DNA of 64,000 bases from Rahnella ecdela (GCF_019049625.1 NZ_JAFMOY010000132.1:124001-188000); one strand, 5' to 3'; shown: positions 1-9,941, counted from the stretch's first letter. The notes: a model not told the origin generated them from the sequence alone. Translations and numbers: made by a program.

Positions 1-492
1 GCCGCCGTCATTCTCGCCGGGCAAGCTATCCGCGCCGTGGCTTTAGGCGTGGTCGTAACAGCCATTGTGCAGTCAATTCTTGGCGGTATCGGCCTTGCGA
101 TTGCGGGCATCCCTTATGCCACCGTGCTCACCGTAATAATGTTCGTGTGCTGTGTCGCGCAAATCGGTCCGCTGCTGATACTTATCCCGGCAATCATCTG
201 GCTCTACTGGTCCGGCGACAATACCTGGGGCACCGTGCTTCTGGTCTGGAGTTGTGTGGTCGGGTCACTGGATAACGTACTGCGTCCGGTTCTGATCCGC
301 ATGGGTGCGGATTTGCCTATGCTGCTGATTTTGTCTGGTGTTATCGGCGGGTTGTTTGCCTTCGGTATGATCGGGCTGTTCATCGGTCCGGTCGTGCTGG
401 CCGTATCCTATCGTCTGATTTCACTCTGGGTACATGAAGCCCCTGAACCGGAGATGGATCCAGAAGAAGCATTAAAAGCTCTGGATGAATAA
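1..492 (+). CDS. ydiK: AI-2E family transporter YdiK, C-terminal part
   Basis: The reading frame is open from base 1, so the gene starts left of the window; 163 codons remain of a family usually about 370 residues long. The visible part is strongly hydrophobic, with several membrane segments, and carries the LIPAIIWLYW and DLPMLLILSGVIGG stretches I recognise from E. coli YdiK. The family (AI-2 exporter/YdiK, UPF0118) consists of inner-membrane permeases; the substrate of YdiK itself is unproven. It is followed by the RprA small RNA gene, as in E. coli, which supports the assignment. Confidence 0.9.
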   Translation, partial: AAVILAGQAIRAVALGVVVTAIVQSILGGIGLAIAGIPYATVLTVIMFVCCVAQIGPLLILIPAIIWLYWSGDNTWGTVLLVWSCVVGSLDNVLRPVLIRMGADLPMLLILSGVIGGLFAFGMIGLFIGPVVLAVSYRLISLWVHEAPEPEMDPEEALKALDE

Positions 493-515
493 TACCTCCC
501 TTAAGTAACACTCTG

Positions 516-551
516 ACGGCGTTGCCTGTGAAATTGAATGGGTAGCGCCGT
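516..551 (+). terminator. Possible terminator of ydiK
   Basis: ACGGCG pairs with CGCCGT across a loop that itself contains short complementary stretches, followed by TTATTTATT. The stem is imperfect and the U-run is interrupted, so this is a weak candidate lying just after the ydiK stop codon. Confidence 0.35.
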
Positions 552-641
552 TATTTATTCCCTTCTTGTTTCCCATCATTTTTACATCTTCAGACCAGTC
601 CTCAATACTTCCCTCACTAAATAGTACGAGAATAAACCCTA

Positions 642-656
642 TTAGGAGAATTCTTA
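642..656. promoter_or_regulatory. RcsB (RcsAB-type) box upstream of rprA
   Basis: Read on the minus strand the site is TAAGAATTCTCCTAA, matching the RcsAB consensus TAAGAATATTCCTA at 12 of 14 positions. It is centred about 42 bases upstream of the inferred rprA start. In E. coli rprA is a classic direct target of RcsB, the envelope-stress phosphorelay regulator. A TATTAT at about 683-688 could be the -10 element. The site is read directly; its use is inferred. Confidence 0.7.
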
Positions 657-690
657 CAGACTAAATACGTTGAGAAACTTAGTATTATTA

Positions 691-800
691 ACAGTTCGGA
701 TTTCAACTCACTGATTTATATACAGGCTTTCCCCTGAGCCGGTATACCCCAAATTGCTGTGTGTAGTCTTTGCCTGTCTTCTATGACGGGCTTTTTTTTT
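691..800 (+). ncRNA. rprA: RprA small regulatory RNA
   Basis: The 3' half, AATTGCTGTGTGTAGTCTTT at 752-771, is identical to E. coli RprA as I recall it. It is followed by a terminator hairpin (772-791, GCCTGTC/GACGGGC with one wobble pair) and a run of T. The central CCCCTGAG at 731-738 is also conserved, and the 5' part aligns in length with only moderate identity. RprA is an Hfq-dependent RNA that opens the rpoS leader and represses biofilm and flagellar targets in E. coli. Position after ydiK matches E. coli. The 5' end is set by alignment and is uncertain by a few bases. Confidence 0.88.
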
Positions 801-919
801 TATTTATTCTCCGGCTTATTGTTCGCTCGAATTTAATTATTACCCCTAAAACAGCCTGAAAAAACCTCTGATTTTTTGATCTCCCTTCCCCGGTATAAAT
901 AGTCGCCAGTAATTTTACA

Positions 920-955
920 AAAAAAGAAAAGGCCATCCCCCGTGGGTGATAGCCT
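920..955 (-). terminator. Rho-independent terminator of ppsA
   Basis: On the minus strand GGCTATCACCC pairs with GGGGGATGGCC (one mismatch) and is followed by a T-rich tract, TTTTCTTTTTTT. It sits about 40 bases after the ppsA stop codon. Confidence 0.85.
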
Positions 956-991
956 TTAGTTTATGCTTTCGGAATTTCTTTACGAGTCCAT

Positions 992-3367
992 TTACTTTTC
1001 CGCTAACGCCAGCCAGGTTTGTACAACCGTATCCGGATTCAGCGACAAACTGTCGATTCCCTCATCCATCAACCATTGCGCAAAGTCCTGGTGATCTGAA
1101 GGCCCCTGCCCGCAGATGCCGACATATTTCCCTTGCTTTTTCGCTGCTCTGATAGCCATCGAAAGCAACGCTTTGACAGCTTCATTTCGTTCGTCAAAGA
1201 GTTCAGAAACCACACCGGAATCGCGGTCCAGCCCCAGAGCAAGCTGAGTCATGTCATTCGAACCAATTGAGAAGCCGTCAAAGTGTTCGAGGAACTGATC
1301 CGCCAGTAAAGCATTCGACGGAATTTCACACATCATGATGACTTTCAGCCCGTTCTCGCCACGCTTCAGTCCCTGATTAGCCAGTTCGGCGACAACGGCT
1401 TCTGCCTGAGCCACGGTACGCACAAACGGAATCATCACTTCAACGTTAGTGAGATCCATATCATTACGCACGCGCTTCATTGCTTCACATTCCAGTGCAA
1501 AACAATCACGGAAGCTGTCTGAGACATAACGACCGGCACCACGGAAGCCGAGCATCGGGTTTTCTTCGTGCGGTTCATACTTCTCGCCACCGACCAGATT
1601 GGCATACTCGTTTGATTTGAAATCAGACAAACGAACGATGACCCGTTTCGGCCAGAATGCCGCGCCCAATGTGGCAATCCCTTCTGTCAGACGCGCAACG
1701 TAGTATTCCCGCGGGCTCTCGTAACCCTGTATCAGCTTGCTGATTTCTTCCTGAAGCTCAGGCGATTGCTGATCAAATTCAAGCAAGGCTTTAGGATGCA
1801 CACCAATCATGCGGTTGATGATAAATTCCAGGCGCGCCAGCCCGACACCTTCATTGGGCAGACAGGCGAAATCAAAGGCACGATCCGGATTCCCGATATT
1901 CATCATGATTTTCAGCGGTAATTCTGGCAGCTCATCGATTTCAGAACTTTGCACTGTGAAATCCAGCTCATCCTGATACACGTACCCGGTGTCACCTTCT
2001 GAACAGGAAACCGTGACTTTCTGATTTTCGGTAAGTTTCTCAGTGGCATCGCCACAACCGACTACGGCCGGAATACCCAGTTCACGGGCGATGATCGCCG
2101 CGTGGCAAGTACGTCCGCCGCGGTTAGTGACAATGGCAGAGGCCTTTTTCATGATCGGCTCCCAGTCGGGATCCGTCATGTCGGTCACGAGAACATCGCC
2201 TGCTTTAACGTGATGCATTTCGCTGATGTCATGAATGATCTTAACCGGCCCCGCACCGATGCGATGACCAATTGCACGTCCTTCTACCAACACTTTGCTG
2301 CTGCCATTGAGCTGGTAACGTTCCATTACCTGACCGTTAGAACGTACGGTCTCAGGACGCGCCTGTACAATGTAAAGTTTGCCGTTATGACCGTCTTTGG
2401 CCCATTCGATATCCATCGGGCGGCCATAATGTTTTTCGATCAACAGCGCCTGACGCGCCAGCGCCTGCACTTCGTCGTCGCTCAGGGAGAATCGGGTGCT
2501 CAACTCTGCCGGCACATCTTCAATCTGGACTTGTTTACCGTGCTCCTGGCTGGGGGCATAGATCATGCGGATTTTCTTTGAGCCCATGGTGCGGCGCACA
2601 ATCGAAGGTTTATTCTTCTCGAGCGTCGGCTTGTGCACATAGAACTCGTCGGGGTTTACCGCACCCTGTACCACCATTTCACCCAGGCCGTATGCAGAAG
2701 TAATGAAGACCACCTGATCAAAACCCGATTCAGTATCAATGGTAAACATCACGCCAGCCGCGGCGAGATCTGAACGCACCATACGCTGAACACCGGCAGA
2801 TAACGCCACACCACGATGGTCGTAACCCTGATGCACACGATAAGAAATTGCGCGGTCGTTAAAGAGGGATGCATAAACATGTTTCACGGCAGTCATGACC
2901 GCATCAAATCCCTGAACGTTCAGGAAGGTTTCCTGTTGTCCGGCGAAAGACGCGTCCGGCATATCTTCGGCCGTTGCCGATGAACGCACAGCGAAAGAAG
3001 CATCCGGCTCGCCTTCAGAAAGCTGCTGATAAGCCTCGCGGATAGCCTGCTCGAGTTCTGGCTGGAACGGCGTCTCAATGATCCACTGACGAATTTGCGT
3101 GCCCGCTTTAGTCAGCTGCGCGATGTCGTCCACATCCGTTTTATCCAGTAATTCATGGATACGGTGGTTCACGCCGCTCTGATCGAGAAAATCGTTAAAC
3201 GCCTGAGACGTCGTTGCAAAACCATTGGGAACGGAGACACCCAGATCAGATAAATTAGTGATCATTTCCCCGAGGGATGCGTTCTTGCCCCCGACTTTAT
3301 CAACGTCGTTCATACCCAGTTGGTTGTACCAGATAACATTGCGTAAATCGGGATCGAGATGAGCCAT
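992..3367 (-). CDS. ppsA: Phosphoenolpyruvate synthase
   Basis: PpsA converts pyruvate, ATP and water to phosphoenolpyruvate, AMP and phosphate in the cytosol, the entry to gluconeogenesis from C3 compounds. The 791 residues match the family length (792 in E. coli). The N-terminal ATP-binding region includes [19 protein letters not shown]. The swivelling phosphohistidine domain has [20 protein letters not shown], with the phospho-accepting His at about residue 422. The C-terminal PEP-binding barrel ends with [10 protein letters not shown], containing the catalytic Cys. AAAGGA lies 8 bases before the ATG. The gene is divergent from ppsR, which encodes its inactivating/activating kinase-phosphorylase, and carries a Cra-type site upstream. 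Confidence 0.98.
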   Translation of the reverse strand: MAHLDPDLRNVIWYNQLGMNDVDKVGGKNASLGEMITNLSDLGVSVPNGFATTSQAFNDFLDQSGVNHRIHELLDKTDVDDIAQLTKAGTQIRQWIIETPFQPELEQAIREAYQQLSEGEPDASFAVRSSATAEDMPDASFAGQQETFLNVQGFDAVMTAVKHVYASLFNDRAISYRVHQGYDHRGVALSAGVQRMVRSDLAAAGVMFTIDTESGFDQVVFITSAYGLGEMVVQGAVNPDEFYVHKPTLEKNKPSIVRRTMGSKKIRMIYAPSQEHGKQVQIEDVPAELSTRFSLSDDEVQALARQALLIEKHYGRPMDIEWAKDGHNGKLYIVQARPETVRSNGQVMERYQLNGSSKVLVEGRAIGHRIGAGPVKIIHDISEMHHVKAGDVLVTDMTDPDWEPIMKKASAIVTNRGGRTCHAAIIARELGIPAVVGCGDATEKLTENQKVTVSCSEGDTGYVYQDELDFTVQSSEIDELPELPLKIMMNIGNPDRAFDFACLPNEGVGLARLEFIINRMIGVHPKALLEFDQQSPELQEEISKLIQGYESPREYYVARLTEGIATLGAAFWPKRVIVRLSDFKSNEYANLVGGEKYEPHEENPMLGFRGAGRYVSDSFRDCFALECEAMKRVRNDMDLTNVEVMIPFVRTVAQAEAVVAELANQGLKRGENGLKVIMMCEIPSNALLADQFLEHFDGFSIGSNDMTQLALGLDRDSGVVSELFDERNEAVKALLSMAIRAAKKQGKYVGICGQGPSDHQDFAQWLMDEGIDSLSLNPDTVVQTWLALAEK

Positions 3368-3887
3368 GAAACAATCCTTTCTTATTTATTTACAGTAATA
3401 GTCAACAGGAGTGTAAAACCGGTTATTCCACCGTTGCCTGCGACACTTTTTGTGTCATTAAACAACGTTGTCTTTTTGAGACTAGCATAATGAGCCATAA
3501 GAGATGGAAAGGTGAATCGATCCAGCAAATCAAACTATTTTTGTTTAGGAAAAATCCAGAACCCGGATTTTCGTTACTGACGGGAAATGAGCATTATTCC
3601 TTATGAATCATGAAGAAGTTATCTACCTCTCCGGTCAGTAATTCATGCTAACAGAGCTGCTGAAGTCCTGCTGAAGCAAATCAAAAACCTGCGATGAATC
3701 GCGAGAAATTTAAAATGCCATTTCATTTATTACAGCGATTTTGCGCACTATCTCGCAGCAATGAAGATAAGATGGAATTGCGGAAGAATTACCCTTTTTA
3801 TTTTCTTCAAATCTGGTTATTACTTAATAAGCCGCGAAAAATCGGGGCGAATAAATAAAATGAAGTGATTTAATTCAGGAGTCGTTT
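3368..3887. other. Divergent ppsA/ppsR intergenic region (520 bp)
   Basis: No coding signal is visible. The ppsA side holds a Cra-type site (3511-3524), a plausible minus-strand -10 TATGCT (3489-3484), and two small palindromes in the likely leader (GACAC-N5-GTGTC at 3442-3456 and ACAACGTTGT at 3462-3471). On the ppsR side the only clear element is AGGAG at 3877-3881. Confidence 0.6.
3511..3524. promoter_or_regulatory. Cra (FruR) binding site for ppsA
   Basis: GGTGAATCGATCCA fits the degenerate Cra consensus RSTGAAWCSNTHHW at every position. It lies about 40 bases upstream of the ppsA start inferred from the -10 TATGCT. E. coli ppsA is activated by Cra from a similar position, so the spacing is consistent with activation under gluconeogenic conditions. 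No binding data are available here. Confidence 0.65.
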
Positions 3888-4709
3888 GTGGACAGATGCG
3901 TGTTTTACATTTCCGATGGTACAGCTATTACGGCAGAGGTTTTGGGCCATGCGGTGCTTTCTCAATTTCCGGTCAACGCGACAACTTACTCATTACCTTT
4001 TGTGGAAAGTGAGGAACGTGCGAGAACTGTCTGTAAGCAGATCAATGAAATTTTTGAAAAAACCGGCGCCCGTCCTCTGGTTTTTTACTCGATTATTTCT
4101 CCCAACATCCGGGACATCATTAAAGGTAGCGAAGGGTTTTGCCAGGATATTGTTCAATCGCTGGTGGCGCCTCTGCAAAATGAGTTGGGTGTCGATCCCA
4201 CTCCGATCGCCAACCGAACGCACGGTCTGACGGCCAGCAACATCACCAAATATGATGCGCGTATTGCCGCAATTGACTACACGCTGGCGCACGATGATGG
4301 TATTTCCCTGCGTAATCTCGATCAGGCGCAGGTGATTTTACTGGGCGTCTCGCGCTGCGGTAAAACCCCCACCAGCCTGTATCTGGCGCTTCAGTTTGGT
4401 ATCCGCGCCGCTAACTACCCTTTTACTGCTGACGATATGGATAACATCCAGCTGCCCGCGGCACTGAAACCCCATATACATAAACTGTTTGGCCTGACGA
4501 TTGATCCCGAACGTCTGACCGCTATCCGTCAGGAGCGCGTTGAAAACAGCCGTTATGCGTCTTTGCGTCAGTGCCGGATGGAAGTTTCGGAAGTGGAAGC
4601 GCTGTTTCGTAAGAACAAAATCCGCTATCTCAACAGTACGAATTATTCCGTTGAAGAGATATCAGCGAAGATTATGGACAGCTTCGGTATGAGTCGCCGT
4701 ATGTTCTGA
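3888..4709 (+). CDS. ppsR: PEP synthase regulatory protein (kinase/pyrophosphorylase)
   Basis: PpsR (YdiA, DUF299 family) is bifunctional: it phosphorylates a Thr of PpsA with ADP to inactivate it and removes the phosphate by pyrophosphorolysis. The 273 residues include the P-loop-like GVSRCGKT at about 153-160 and the HRTHGL-type motif (here NRTHGL) typical of the family; E. coli has 277. The start is GTG at 3888, preceded by AGGAG with a 6-base spacer, and gives [15 protein letters not shown]. Divergent pairing with ppsA is the usual arrangement. Confidence 0.97.
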   Translation: MDRCVFYISDGTAITAEVLGHAVLSQFPVNATTYSLPFVESEERARTVCKQINEIFEKTGARPLVFYSIISPNIRDIIKGSEGFCQDIVQSLVAPLQNELGVDPTPIANRTHGLTASNITKYDARIAAIDYTLAHDDGISLRNLDQAQVILLGVSRCGKTPTSLYLALQFGIRAANYPFTADDMDNIQLPAALKPHIHKLFGLTIDPERLTAIRQERVENSRYASLRQCRMEVSEVEALFRKNKIRYLNSTNYSVEEISAKIMDSFGMSRRMF

Positions 4710-4775
4710 ATCCTTTTCCTGATTTGGGTGGCATATCCTGCCGACAGTGGTTGAATTCATCTGTTTTTCGGTTAT

Positions 4776-4791
4776 TGTGATCGCCATCACT
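4776..4791. promoter_or_regulatory. CRP-like palindrome upstream of aroH
   Basis: TGTGATCGCCATCACT has the CRP layout TGTGA-N6-TCACA with nine of ten consensus positions. It lies 46 bases before the aroH ATG and overlaps a possible promoter (TTGAAT at 4751-4756, TATTGT at 4773-4778). I see no TrpR-type CTAG operator, which E. coli aroH has. Assignment to CRP is inference from the motif alone. Confidence 0.35.
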
Positions 4792-4836
4792 TACCGGTAT
4801 TCCTGCCGCAGAGAAGAAACAAATTTCGAGAACACC

Positions 4837-5883
4837 ATGTCACAAACAGATGAACTGCGTACGACGCGCATCGACAGCCTGATTACGCCTCAGGCACTGG
4901 CAGATAAATTGCCAATTTCCCCGTCGGTCGCACAACACGTGATGCAATCACGTAAACGGATAGAAAAAATTGTCAGCGGCGAAGATCAGCGCTTGCTGGT
5001 TGTCGTCGGCCCCTGCTCTATTCACGATATTGAAGCGGCAATTGATTACGCGGGAAAACTGCGCGTGTTGCGCGACAAATATCAGGATCGCCTTGAAATC
5101 GTGATGCGCACATATTTTGAGAAACCGCGTACCGTTGTCGGCTGGAAAGGCTTAATTTCTGATCCTGAGCTGAACGGTTCGTGCCGTGTGAATGACGGTA
5201 TTGAACTGGCGCGCAAAGTCCTGCTGGCCGTCAATGAGCTGGGTATTCCTACCGCCACCGAGTTCCTGGATATGGTGATCGGCCAGTATATCGCTGACCT
5301 CATCAGCTGGGGTGCGATTGGCGCACGTACCACGGAAAGTCAGATCCACCGTGAAATGGCGTCAGCCTTGTCGTGCCCGGTTGGCTTTAAAAATGGTACC
5401 GACGGCAATACACGTATCGCCATTGATGCCATACGTTCGTCACGCACCAGCCATATGTTCCTGTCACCGGACAAAACCGGTCAGATGACCATTTATCGCA
5501 CCTCAGGCAACCCTTACGGGCATGTGATCATGCGTGGCGGTAAAAAGCCGAACTATCATGCTGAAGATCTGGAGCAGGCTTGCCAGAACCTGGCTGAGTT
5601 TGATTTGCCTCAGCGTCTGGTGGTCGATTTCAGCCACGGTAACTGTCAGAAACAGCACCGCCGTCAGCTGGATGTGGCAGAAGATATTTGCCAGCAGATC
5701 CGCAGCGGCTCGACGGCAATTGCCGGTATTATGGCAGAGAGTTTTCTGGTCGAAGGCAGTCAGGCGATTCATCCGGGTAAACCGTTGGTCTACGGCAAAT
5801 CAGTGACTGACCCTTGTCTGAGCTGGGAAGATACTGAAACCTTGTTGTCGATGCTGGCTGAGGCCACTGATACCCGGTTCTGA
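4837..5883 (+). CDS. aroH: DAHP synthase, Trp-sensitive type
   Basis: Catalyses the first step of the shikimate pathway, joining phosphoenolpyruvate and erythrose 4-phosphate to DAHP. The 348 residues from ATG 4837 equal the length of E. coli AroH and begin MSQTDELRTTRIDSL; the frame extends 30 codons upstream but that part lacks similarity. Hallmarks are VVGPCSIHD, RTYFEKPRTVVGWKG and DFSHGNCQKQHRRQL, with metal-binding Cys, His, Glu and Asp residues of class I enzymes. Among the AroF/G/H paralogues it is closest to AroH by sequence and by its position after ppsR. Consumption of PEP links it functionally to ppsA. Confidence 0.95.
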   Translation: MSQTDELRTTRIDSLITPQALADKLPISPSVAQHVMQSRKRIEKIVSGEDQRLLVVVGPCSIHDIEAAIDYAGKLRVLRDKYQDRLEIVMRTYFEKPRTVVGWKGLISDPELNGSCRVNDGIELARKVLLAVNELGIPTATEFLDMVIGQYIADLISWGAIGARTTESQIHREMASALSCPVGFKNGTDGNTRIAIDAIRSSRTSHMFLSPDKTGQMTIYRTSGNPYGHVIMRGGKKPNYHAEDLEQACQNLAEFDLPQRLVVDFSHGNCQKQHRRQLDVAEDICQQIRSGSTAIAGIMAESFLVEGSQAIHPGKPLVYGKSVTDPCLSWEDTETLLSMLAEATDTRF

Positions 5884-5902
5884 TGACTTTCCGATCACTT
5901 TT

Positions 5903-5928
5903 AAAGGGCAACGTCGTTGCCCTTTTTT
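5903..5928 (+). terminator. Terminator of aroH
   Basis: GGGCAAC pairs with GTTGCCC across a GTC loop, followed by six T, 20 bases after the aroH stop codon. Confidence 0.9.
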
Positions 5929-6068
5929 ATGCCCGCCGTTCGCGACTTCCCCTGACTATCAGTGTTTTTCTCGCCAAAACACCTCGCTATCCCTCTTAAA
6001 TTAGAGGGTTACCTTGCAGAAATTACATTCTATCAACAAAAATTTTCTTGATGTGTTCTTGTAATGAT

Positions 6069-6089
6069 TTGATAATGATTATCAAATTG
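6069..6089. promoter_or_regulatory. Fur box controlling hmuSTUV
   Basis: The 17-base palindrome TTGATAATGATTATCAA has perfect 8-base arms and matches the core of the Fur consensus GATAATGATAATCATTATC. It lies 130 bases upstream of hmuS. Iron-dependent repression of the heme operon is expected from this. The 130-base leader that follows holds an ACCCGC/GCGGGT hairpin at 6177-6194 just before the GAGGAG ribosome binding site, and no ORF of useful size. Confidence 0.85.
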
Positions 6090-6219
6090 ATAGTAATTCC
6101 CATTACCAAAAAATAAAATTACGGGCTTTCGCCCCGAATATTATTACAAATCATTCACATAACATCGCGAGTTTTAACCCGCCAGATAGCGGGTGACTTA
6201 GGCTAACGAGGAGATAGCA

Positions 6220-7254
6220 ATGCATTCAGTTCACTATCAGGATTATTTACAGGCTAAAGAAGCTAACCCAGGTAAATATGCCCGCGATCTGGCGGCGATT
6301 TTGGGTATCAGTGAGGCGGAATTAACCGCATTACGCGTTTCCCATGATGCCGCACGACTGGATGTGGATGCCCGCACATTGCTGGCTGCTCTGGAAAATG
6401 TTGGCGGGACAAAATCGATTACCCGTAACGATTTTGCCGTGCATGAGCAGCAAGGTCGCTATGAGAATCAGCACCTGAATGGTCATGCTGGCCTGATTCT
6501 GAATCCGCGGGCACTGGATTTACGCCTGTTCCTGCAACACTGGCAGCATATTTTTAGTATGTCCGAAACTACGGCCCGCGGCGTTCGTCACAGCATTCAG
6601 TTTTTTGATACTCATGGCGATGCAGTGCATAAAGTTTACAACACTGATGAAACCGATATGGCAGCCTGGGACGCGCTGATTACAGAGTACAAAAGCGACG
6701 TGAATCCGCCTCTGCAAATTGAAGCCGCATCATCTGCTCCGGCAGTGAAACCGGCTGATGCCAGTGCTATTGATGCAGAATGGCGCGCAATGACCGACGT
6801 ACATCAGTTCTTTCAGTTGCTGAAACGCCATGACATTACACGTCAGCAGGCCTTTGAAGCGGTGGGGAATGATCTGGCATGGCGCGTGGAAAATGGTTCC
6901 CTGACCCGCTTGCTGAATATCGCCAAAGAGGATCAAAACGAAATTATGATTTTCGTTGGTAACCGGGGCTGTGTGCAGATCTTTACCGGCCAGATTGAAA
7001 AAGTGATGCCGCACGGAGAGTGGATCAACGTGTTCAATGAACGCTTCACGCTGCATCTGGTAGAAAGCGCCATCGCGCAAAGCTGGATCACCCGTAAGCC
7101 GACCAAAGACGGTTTCGTCACCAGCCTGGAATTATTTGCGGCCGACGGAACTCAGATTGCTCAGCTTTACGGACAGCGTACCGAAGGCACGCCAGAACAG
7201 ACTCAGTGGCGCGAGCAGCTGGCTCAGCTCAATGGCGAAGGCGTTGCAGCATGA
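6220..7254 (+). CDS. hmuS: Hemin-degrading/transport factor HmuS
   Basis: Cytosolic heme-handling protein of the HemS/ChuS/HmuS family, which binds heme delivered by HmuUV and in some species cleaves it. The 344 residues show the family's tandem repeat: each half contains a conserved [20 protein letters not shown]-type core, and [18 protein letters not shown] is typical of the N-terminal half. GAGGAG lies 6 bases before the ATG. It is first in a four-gene operon and overlaps hmuT by 4 bases (ATGA). A Fur box stands upstream. The usual hemP and TonB-receptor gene hmuR are missing from in front of it. Confidence 0.95.
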   Translation: MHSVHYQDYLQAKEANPGKYARDLAAILGISEAELTALRVSHDAARLDVDARTLLAALENVGGTKSITRNDFAVHEQQGRYENQHLNGHAGLILNPRALDLRLFLQHWQHIFSMSETTARGVRHSIQFFDTHGDAVHKVYNTDETDMAAWDALITEYKSDVNPPLQIEAASSAPAVKPADASAIDAEWRAMTDVHQFFQLLKRHDITRQQAFEAVGNDLAWRVENGSLTRLLNIAKEDQNEIMIFVGNRGCVQIFTGQIEKVMPHGEWINVFNERFTLHLVESAIAQSWITRKPTKDGFVTSLELFAADGTQIAQLYGQRTEGTPEQTQWREQLAQLNGEGVAA

Positions 7255-8081
7255 AACGCTCCCTGAAAGTTTTGTTAACTGCTGGCACATTGCTGGCAGC
7301 ACCTCTGGTTCATGCTGCTGAAAAGCTGGTCAGCATCGGCGGCGATGTCACTGAGATTGTTTATGCCCTCGGGGCTGGCAATGAGCTGGTGGCCCGCGAC
7401 AGCACCAGTCTGCACCCGAAAGCTGTTCTGGCATTGCCCGATGTCGGTTATATGCGCCAGCTGAATACCGAAGGTATTTTATCTATGCACCCTTCAATGG
7501 TACTGAGCAGCGAACTGGCAGAACCGTCACTTGTGTTGCAGCAGCTTTCGCAAAATGGCGTAAAGGTCGTCCGTGTACCGGGTACGCCTTCAATCAATAC
7601 CGTTCCTGAAAAAATCGAGGTTATCGCCGGTGCCCTGAATCGTCAGGCTGAAGGTGAAAAACTGATTGCCACATATCGTTCACAGCTTTCGACCATTCGC
7701 CATGACGCGCTGCCGGTAAAAATGCTGTTTGTGATGAGCCACGGCGGTATGTCTTCAATGGCTGCGGGGCAAAATACAGCGGCAGATGCGATGATCACCT
7801 CCGTGGGTGCCCAAAATGCCATGCAGGGCTTCAGCCGTTACCGTCCGCTTTCTCAGGAAGGCGTGATTGCCAGTGCGCCGGATATTCTTTTGCTGACTGC
7901 AGACGGTGTCAAAACGCTTGGCGGGCTGGATGAGGTTTGGAAATTACCGGGCGTGGCCATGACGCCAGCGGGCAAAAACAAACGCGTTTTAGTGCTGGAT
8001 GATATGTCACTGCTGGGCTTTGGCCTGCAAACTCCGGCAGTGATGGCGCAACTTCGTCAGGCGGCGGAACAGGCTAAATGA
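7251..8081 (+). CDS. hmuT: Periplasmic heme-binding protein HmuT
   Basis: Substrate-binding protein of the heme ABC importer, class III/cluster A fold. The start at ATG 7251 overlaps the hmuS stop and gives 276 residues with a clear Sec signal peptide ([17 protein letters not shown]..., cleavage near HAA). The mature protein opens with [18 protein letters not shown] and contains [14 protein letters not shown], which holds the conserved heme-ligating Tyr region. A longer in-frame extension upstream lies inside hmuS and would spoil the signal peptide. It overlaps hmuU by 4 bases. Confidence 0.95.
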   Translation: MKRSLKVLLTAGTLLAAPLVHAAEKLVSIGGDVTEIVYALGAGNELVARDSTSLHPKAVLALPDVGYMRQLNTEGILSMHPSMVLSSELAEPSLVLQQLSQNGVKVVRVPGTPSINTVPEKIEVIAGALNRQAEGEKLIATYRSQLSTIRHDALPVKMLFVMSHGGMSSMAAGQNTAADAMITSVGAQNAMQGFSRYRPLSQEGVIASAPDILLLTADGVKTLGGLDEVWKLPGVAMTPAGKNKRVLVLDDMSLLGFGLQTPAVMAQLRQAAEQAK

Positions 8082-9106
8082 GCAGCATGAGCCCTCCAAT
8101 GCCATCACGACGCCGCTCGCCTGTTTGGGCGCTGATCGGACTCGGCGGTGCTCTGCTGCTTCTGGCTATTCTCGCAGCCAATACCGGCGCGATGGCGTTG
8201 TCACTCAGAACGCTGCTTTCGCGTCCTTTTGACGATGACCTCTGGCAGGTCTGGCTGACCATACGTTTGCCACGCGTTTTACTGGCTGTGGTGGTCGGCT
8301 GTGCACTGGCGACTTCCGGTGCCGTGATGCAGGGGTTATTCAGAAACCCTCTTGCCGATCCGGGCTTGCTTGGGATCAGCAGCGGTGCGGCGCTGGCCGT
8401 CGCACTGACCATTGTCATGCCCTTCGCCCTGCCGCCGCTTCTGGCTCTTTACAGTCATATGATCAGCGCCTTTTTCGGCAGTCTGGCGATTTCTGCCATT
8501 GTATTCACGCTGAGCCGTTTCGGGCATGGCGGATTATCCCGCCTGCTGCTGGCGGGGATCGCCATTAACGCGCTGTGCGGCGCAGCGGTGGGTGTTCTGA
8601 CGTATGTCAGTGATGACCAGCAGTTGCGTCAGTTTTCGCTGTGGAGCATGGGCAGTCTCGGGCAGGCGCAATGGCCGACTCTGGCCGTCGCGTCGTCGCT
8701 TATCCTGCCTGCTTGTGTGGCAGCGCTGTTTATGGCGCGACGTCTGAATATTCTGCAACTGGGTGAAGAAGATGCGCATTATCTGGGCGTGAATGTCCGT
8801 CGTACCCAGTTGCAGTTGTTGCTGCTGAGCGCCCTGCTGGTGGGGGCTGCGGTGGCAGTTTCCGGTGTTATCGGTTTTATCGGTCTGGTTATCCCGCATC
8901 TTTTACGTATGCGAATTGGCGCCGATCACCGCTGGCTGTTGCCGGGTTCAGCTATGGCCGGAGCATGCCTGTTATTGCTGGCGGATACGCTGGCCCGCAC
9001 ACTGGTCGCCCCGGCAGAAATGCCGGTCGGTTTGCTGACCAGTATACTCGGGGGCCCGTATTTCCTCTGGCTAATCCTTCGCCCTGGGGTACCGCGAAAT
9101 GTCTGA
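8078..9106 (+). CDS. hmuU: Heme ABC transporter permease HmuU
   Basis: FecCD/BtuC-family inner-membrane permease, 342 residues, with about ten predicted membrane segments. Family motifs include [20 protein letters not shown] and the coupling region [17 protein letters not shown] near the C-terminus. It should form a dimer that partners HmuV and receives heme from HmuT. Start ATG 8078 overlaps the hmuT stop (ATGA); a second in-frame ATG nine bases on is also possible. The end overlaps hmuV by 8 bases. Confidence 0.96.
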   Translation: MSSMSPPMPSRRRSPVWALIGLGGALLLLAILAANTGAMALSLRTLLSRPFDDDLWQVWLTIRLPRVLLAVVVGCALATSGAVMQGLFRNPLADPGLLGISSGAALAVALTIVMPFALPPLLALYSHMISAFFGSLAISAIVFTLSRFGHGGLSRLLLAGIAINALCGAAVGVLTYVSDDQQLRQFSLWSMGSLGQAQWPTLAVASSLILPACVAALFMARRLNILQLGEEDAHYLGVNVRRTQLQLLLLSALLVGAAVAVSGVIGFIGLVIPHLLRMRIGADHRWLLPGSAMAGACLLLLADTLARTLVAPAEMPVGLLTSILGGPYFLWLILRPGVPRNV

Positions 9107-9887
9107 CTTGTCCTCATGCATGACGGCAGAAAACCTGACGTATTCTGTCAATAGTCGCCGGTTGATTGATGATGTATCGCTCAGTCTGGAAAGCGGCGAA
9201 ATGGTGGCACTGATCGGGCCAAACGGTGCTGGTAAATCAACGCTGATGCGCATGTTAACCGGTTATCTTGCCCCGGATTCCGGGCAATGTTCGATGATGG
9301 GCAAACCGCTGAACGACTGGCAGCCTCAAGAACTGGCACGCACACGTGCGGTAATGCGCCAGAACAGTACGCTGGCATTTGGGTTCAGTGTCCGCGAAGT
9401 GCTGACCCTCGGCCGCTCGCCGCACGGTCAGCAAAATATGCAGCTCGCGCTGGCAGAAGTGATGGCGCAGACAGACTGCCTGAATCTGGCTGAGCGTGAC
9501 TACCGCCAGTTATCCGGTGGCGAACAGCAGCGTGTTCAGCTGGCACGGGTATTAATCCAGCTCTGGCAACCGGAGCCTGCCCCGCGCTGGCTGTTTCTCG
9601 ATGAACCGACTTCTGCGCTCGATTTATATCATCAGCAACATGCGCTGCGCCTGTTGCGTCAGCTCACGCAACAGACGCCGCTGGCTGTGTGTTGTGTTCT
9701 GCATGACCTGAATCTTGCCGCGCTGTATGCCGACCGGATTATTTTGCTGCATAGCGGGAAAGTGGTTGCCAGCGGGACACCGGCTCAGGTGCTGAGCGAA
9801 GAAACGCTGAGTCGCTGGTATCAGGCTGATTTAAACGTCTGTCCGCATCCGGATACCGCGTTGCCTCAGGTTTTTCTACGCCAGTAA
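9099..9887 (+). CDS. hmuV: Heme ABC transporter ATPase HmuV
   Basis: ATP-binding subunit of the HmuTUV importer, 262 residues. Walker [10 protein letters not shown] is at residues 40-48, the signature is LSGGEQQR and Walker B is [12 protein letters not shown]; the switch His lies in [11 protein letters not shown]. The start at ATG 9099 lies inside the last codons of hmuU; ATG 9120, giving MTAENLTYS, is an alternative. The gene closes the operon and is followed by a strong bidirectional terminator. Confidence 0.95.
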   Translation: MSDLSSCMTAENLTYSVNSRRLIDDVSLSLESGEMVALIGPNGAGKSTLMRMLTGYLAPDSGQCSMMGKPLNDWQPQELARTRAVMRQNSTLAFGFSVREVLTLGRSPHGQQNMQLALAEVMAQTDCLNLAERDYRQLSGGEQQRVQLARVLIQLWQPEPAPRWLFLDEPTSALDLYHQQHALRLLRQLTQQTPLAVCCVLHDLNLAALYADRIILLHSGKVVASGTPAQVLSEETLSRWYQADLNVCPHPDTALPQVFLRQ

Positions 9888-9903
9888 AACGCGGTTAACA
9901 AAT

Positions 9904-9940
9904 GAAAAAGCCACAAGGCAGTTTGCTTTGTGGCTTTTTT
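9904..9940. terminator. Bidirectional terminator between hmuV and selO
   Basis: GCCACAA pairs with TTGTGGC, flanked by a run of A on the left and T on the right, so it can stop transcription from both converging genes (hmuV on plus, selO on minus). Confidence 0.88.
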
Positions 9941-9941
9941 G

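Noticed and set aside
4747-4836. Longer aroH start 30 codons upstream
   Set aside because: The extension has no similarity to AroH and runs through the promoter-like region and the CRP-like palindrome.
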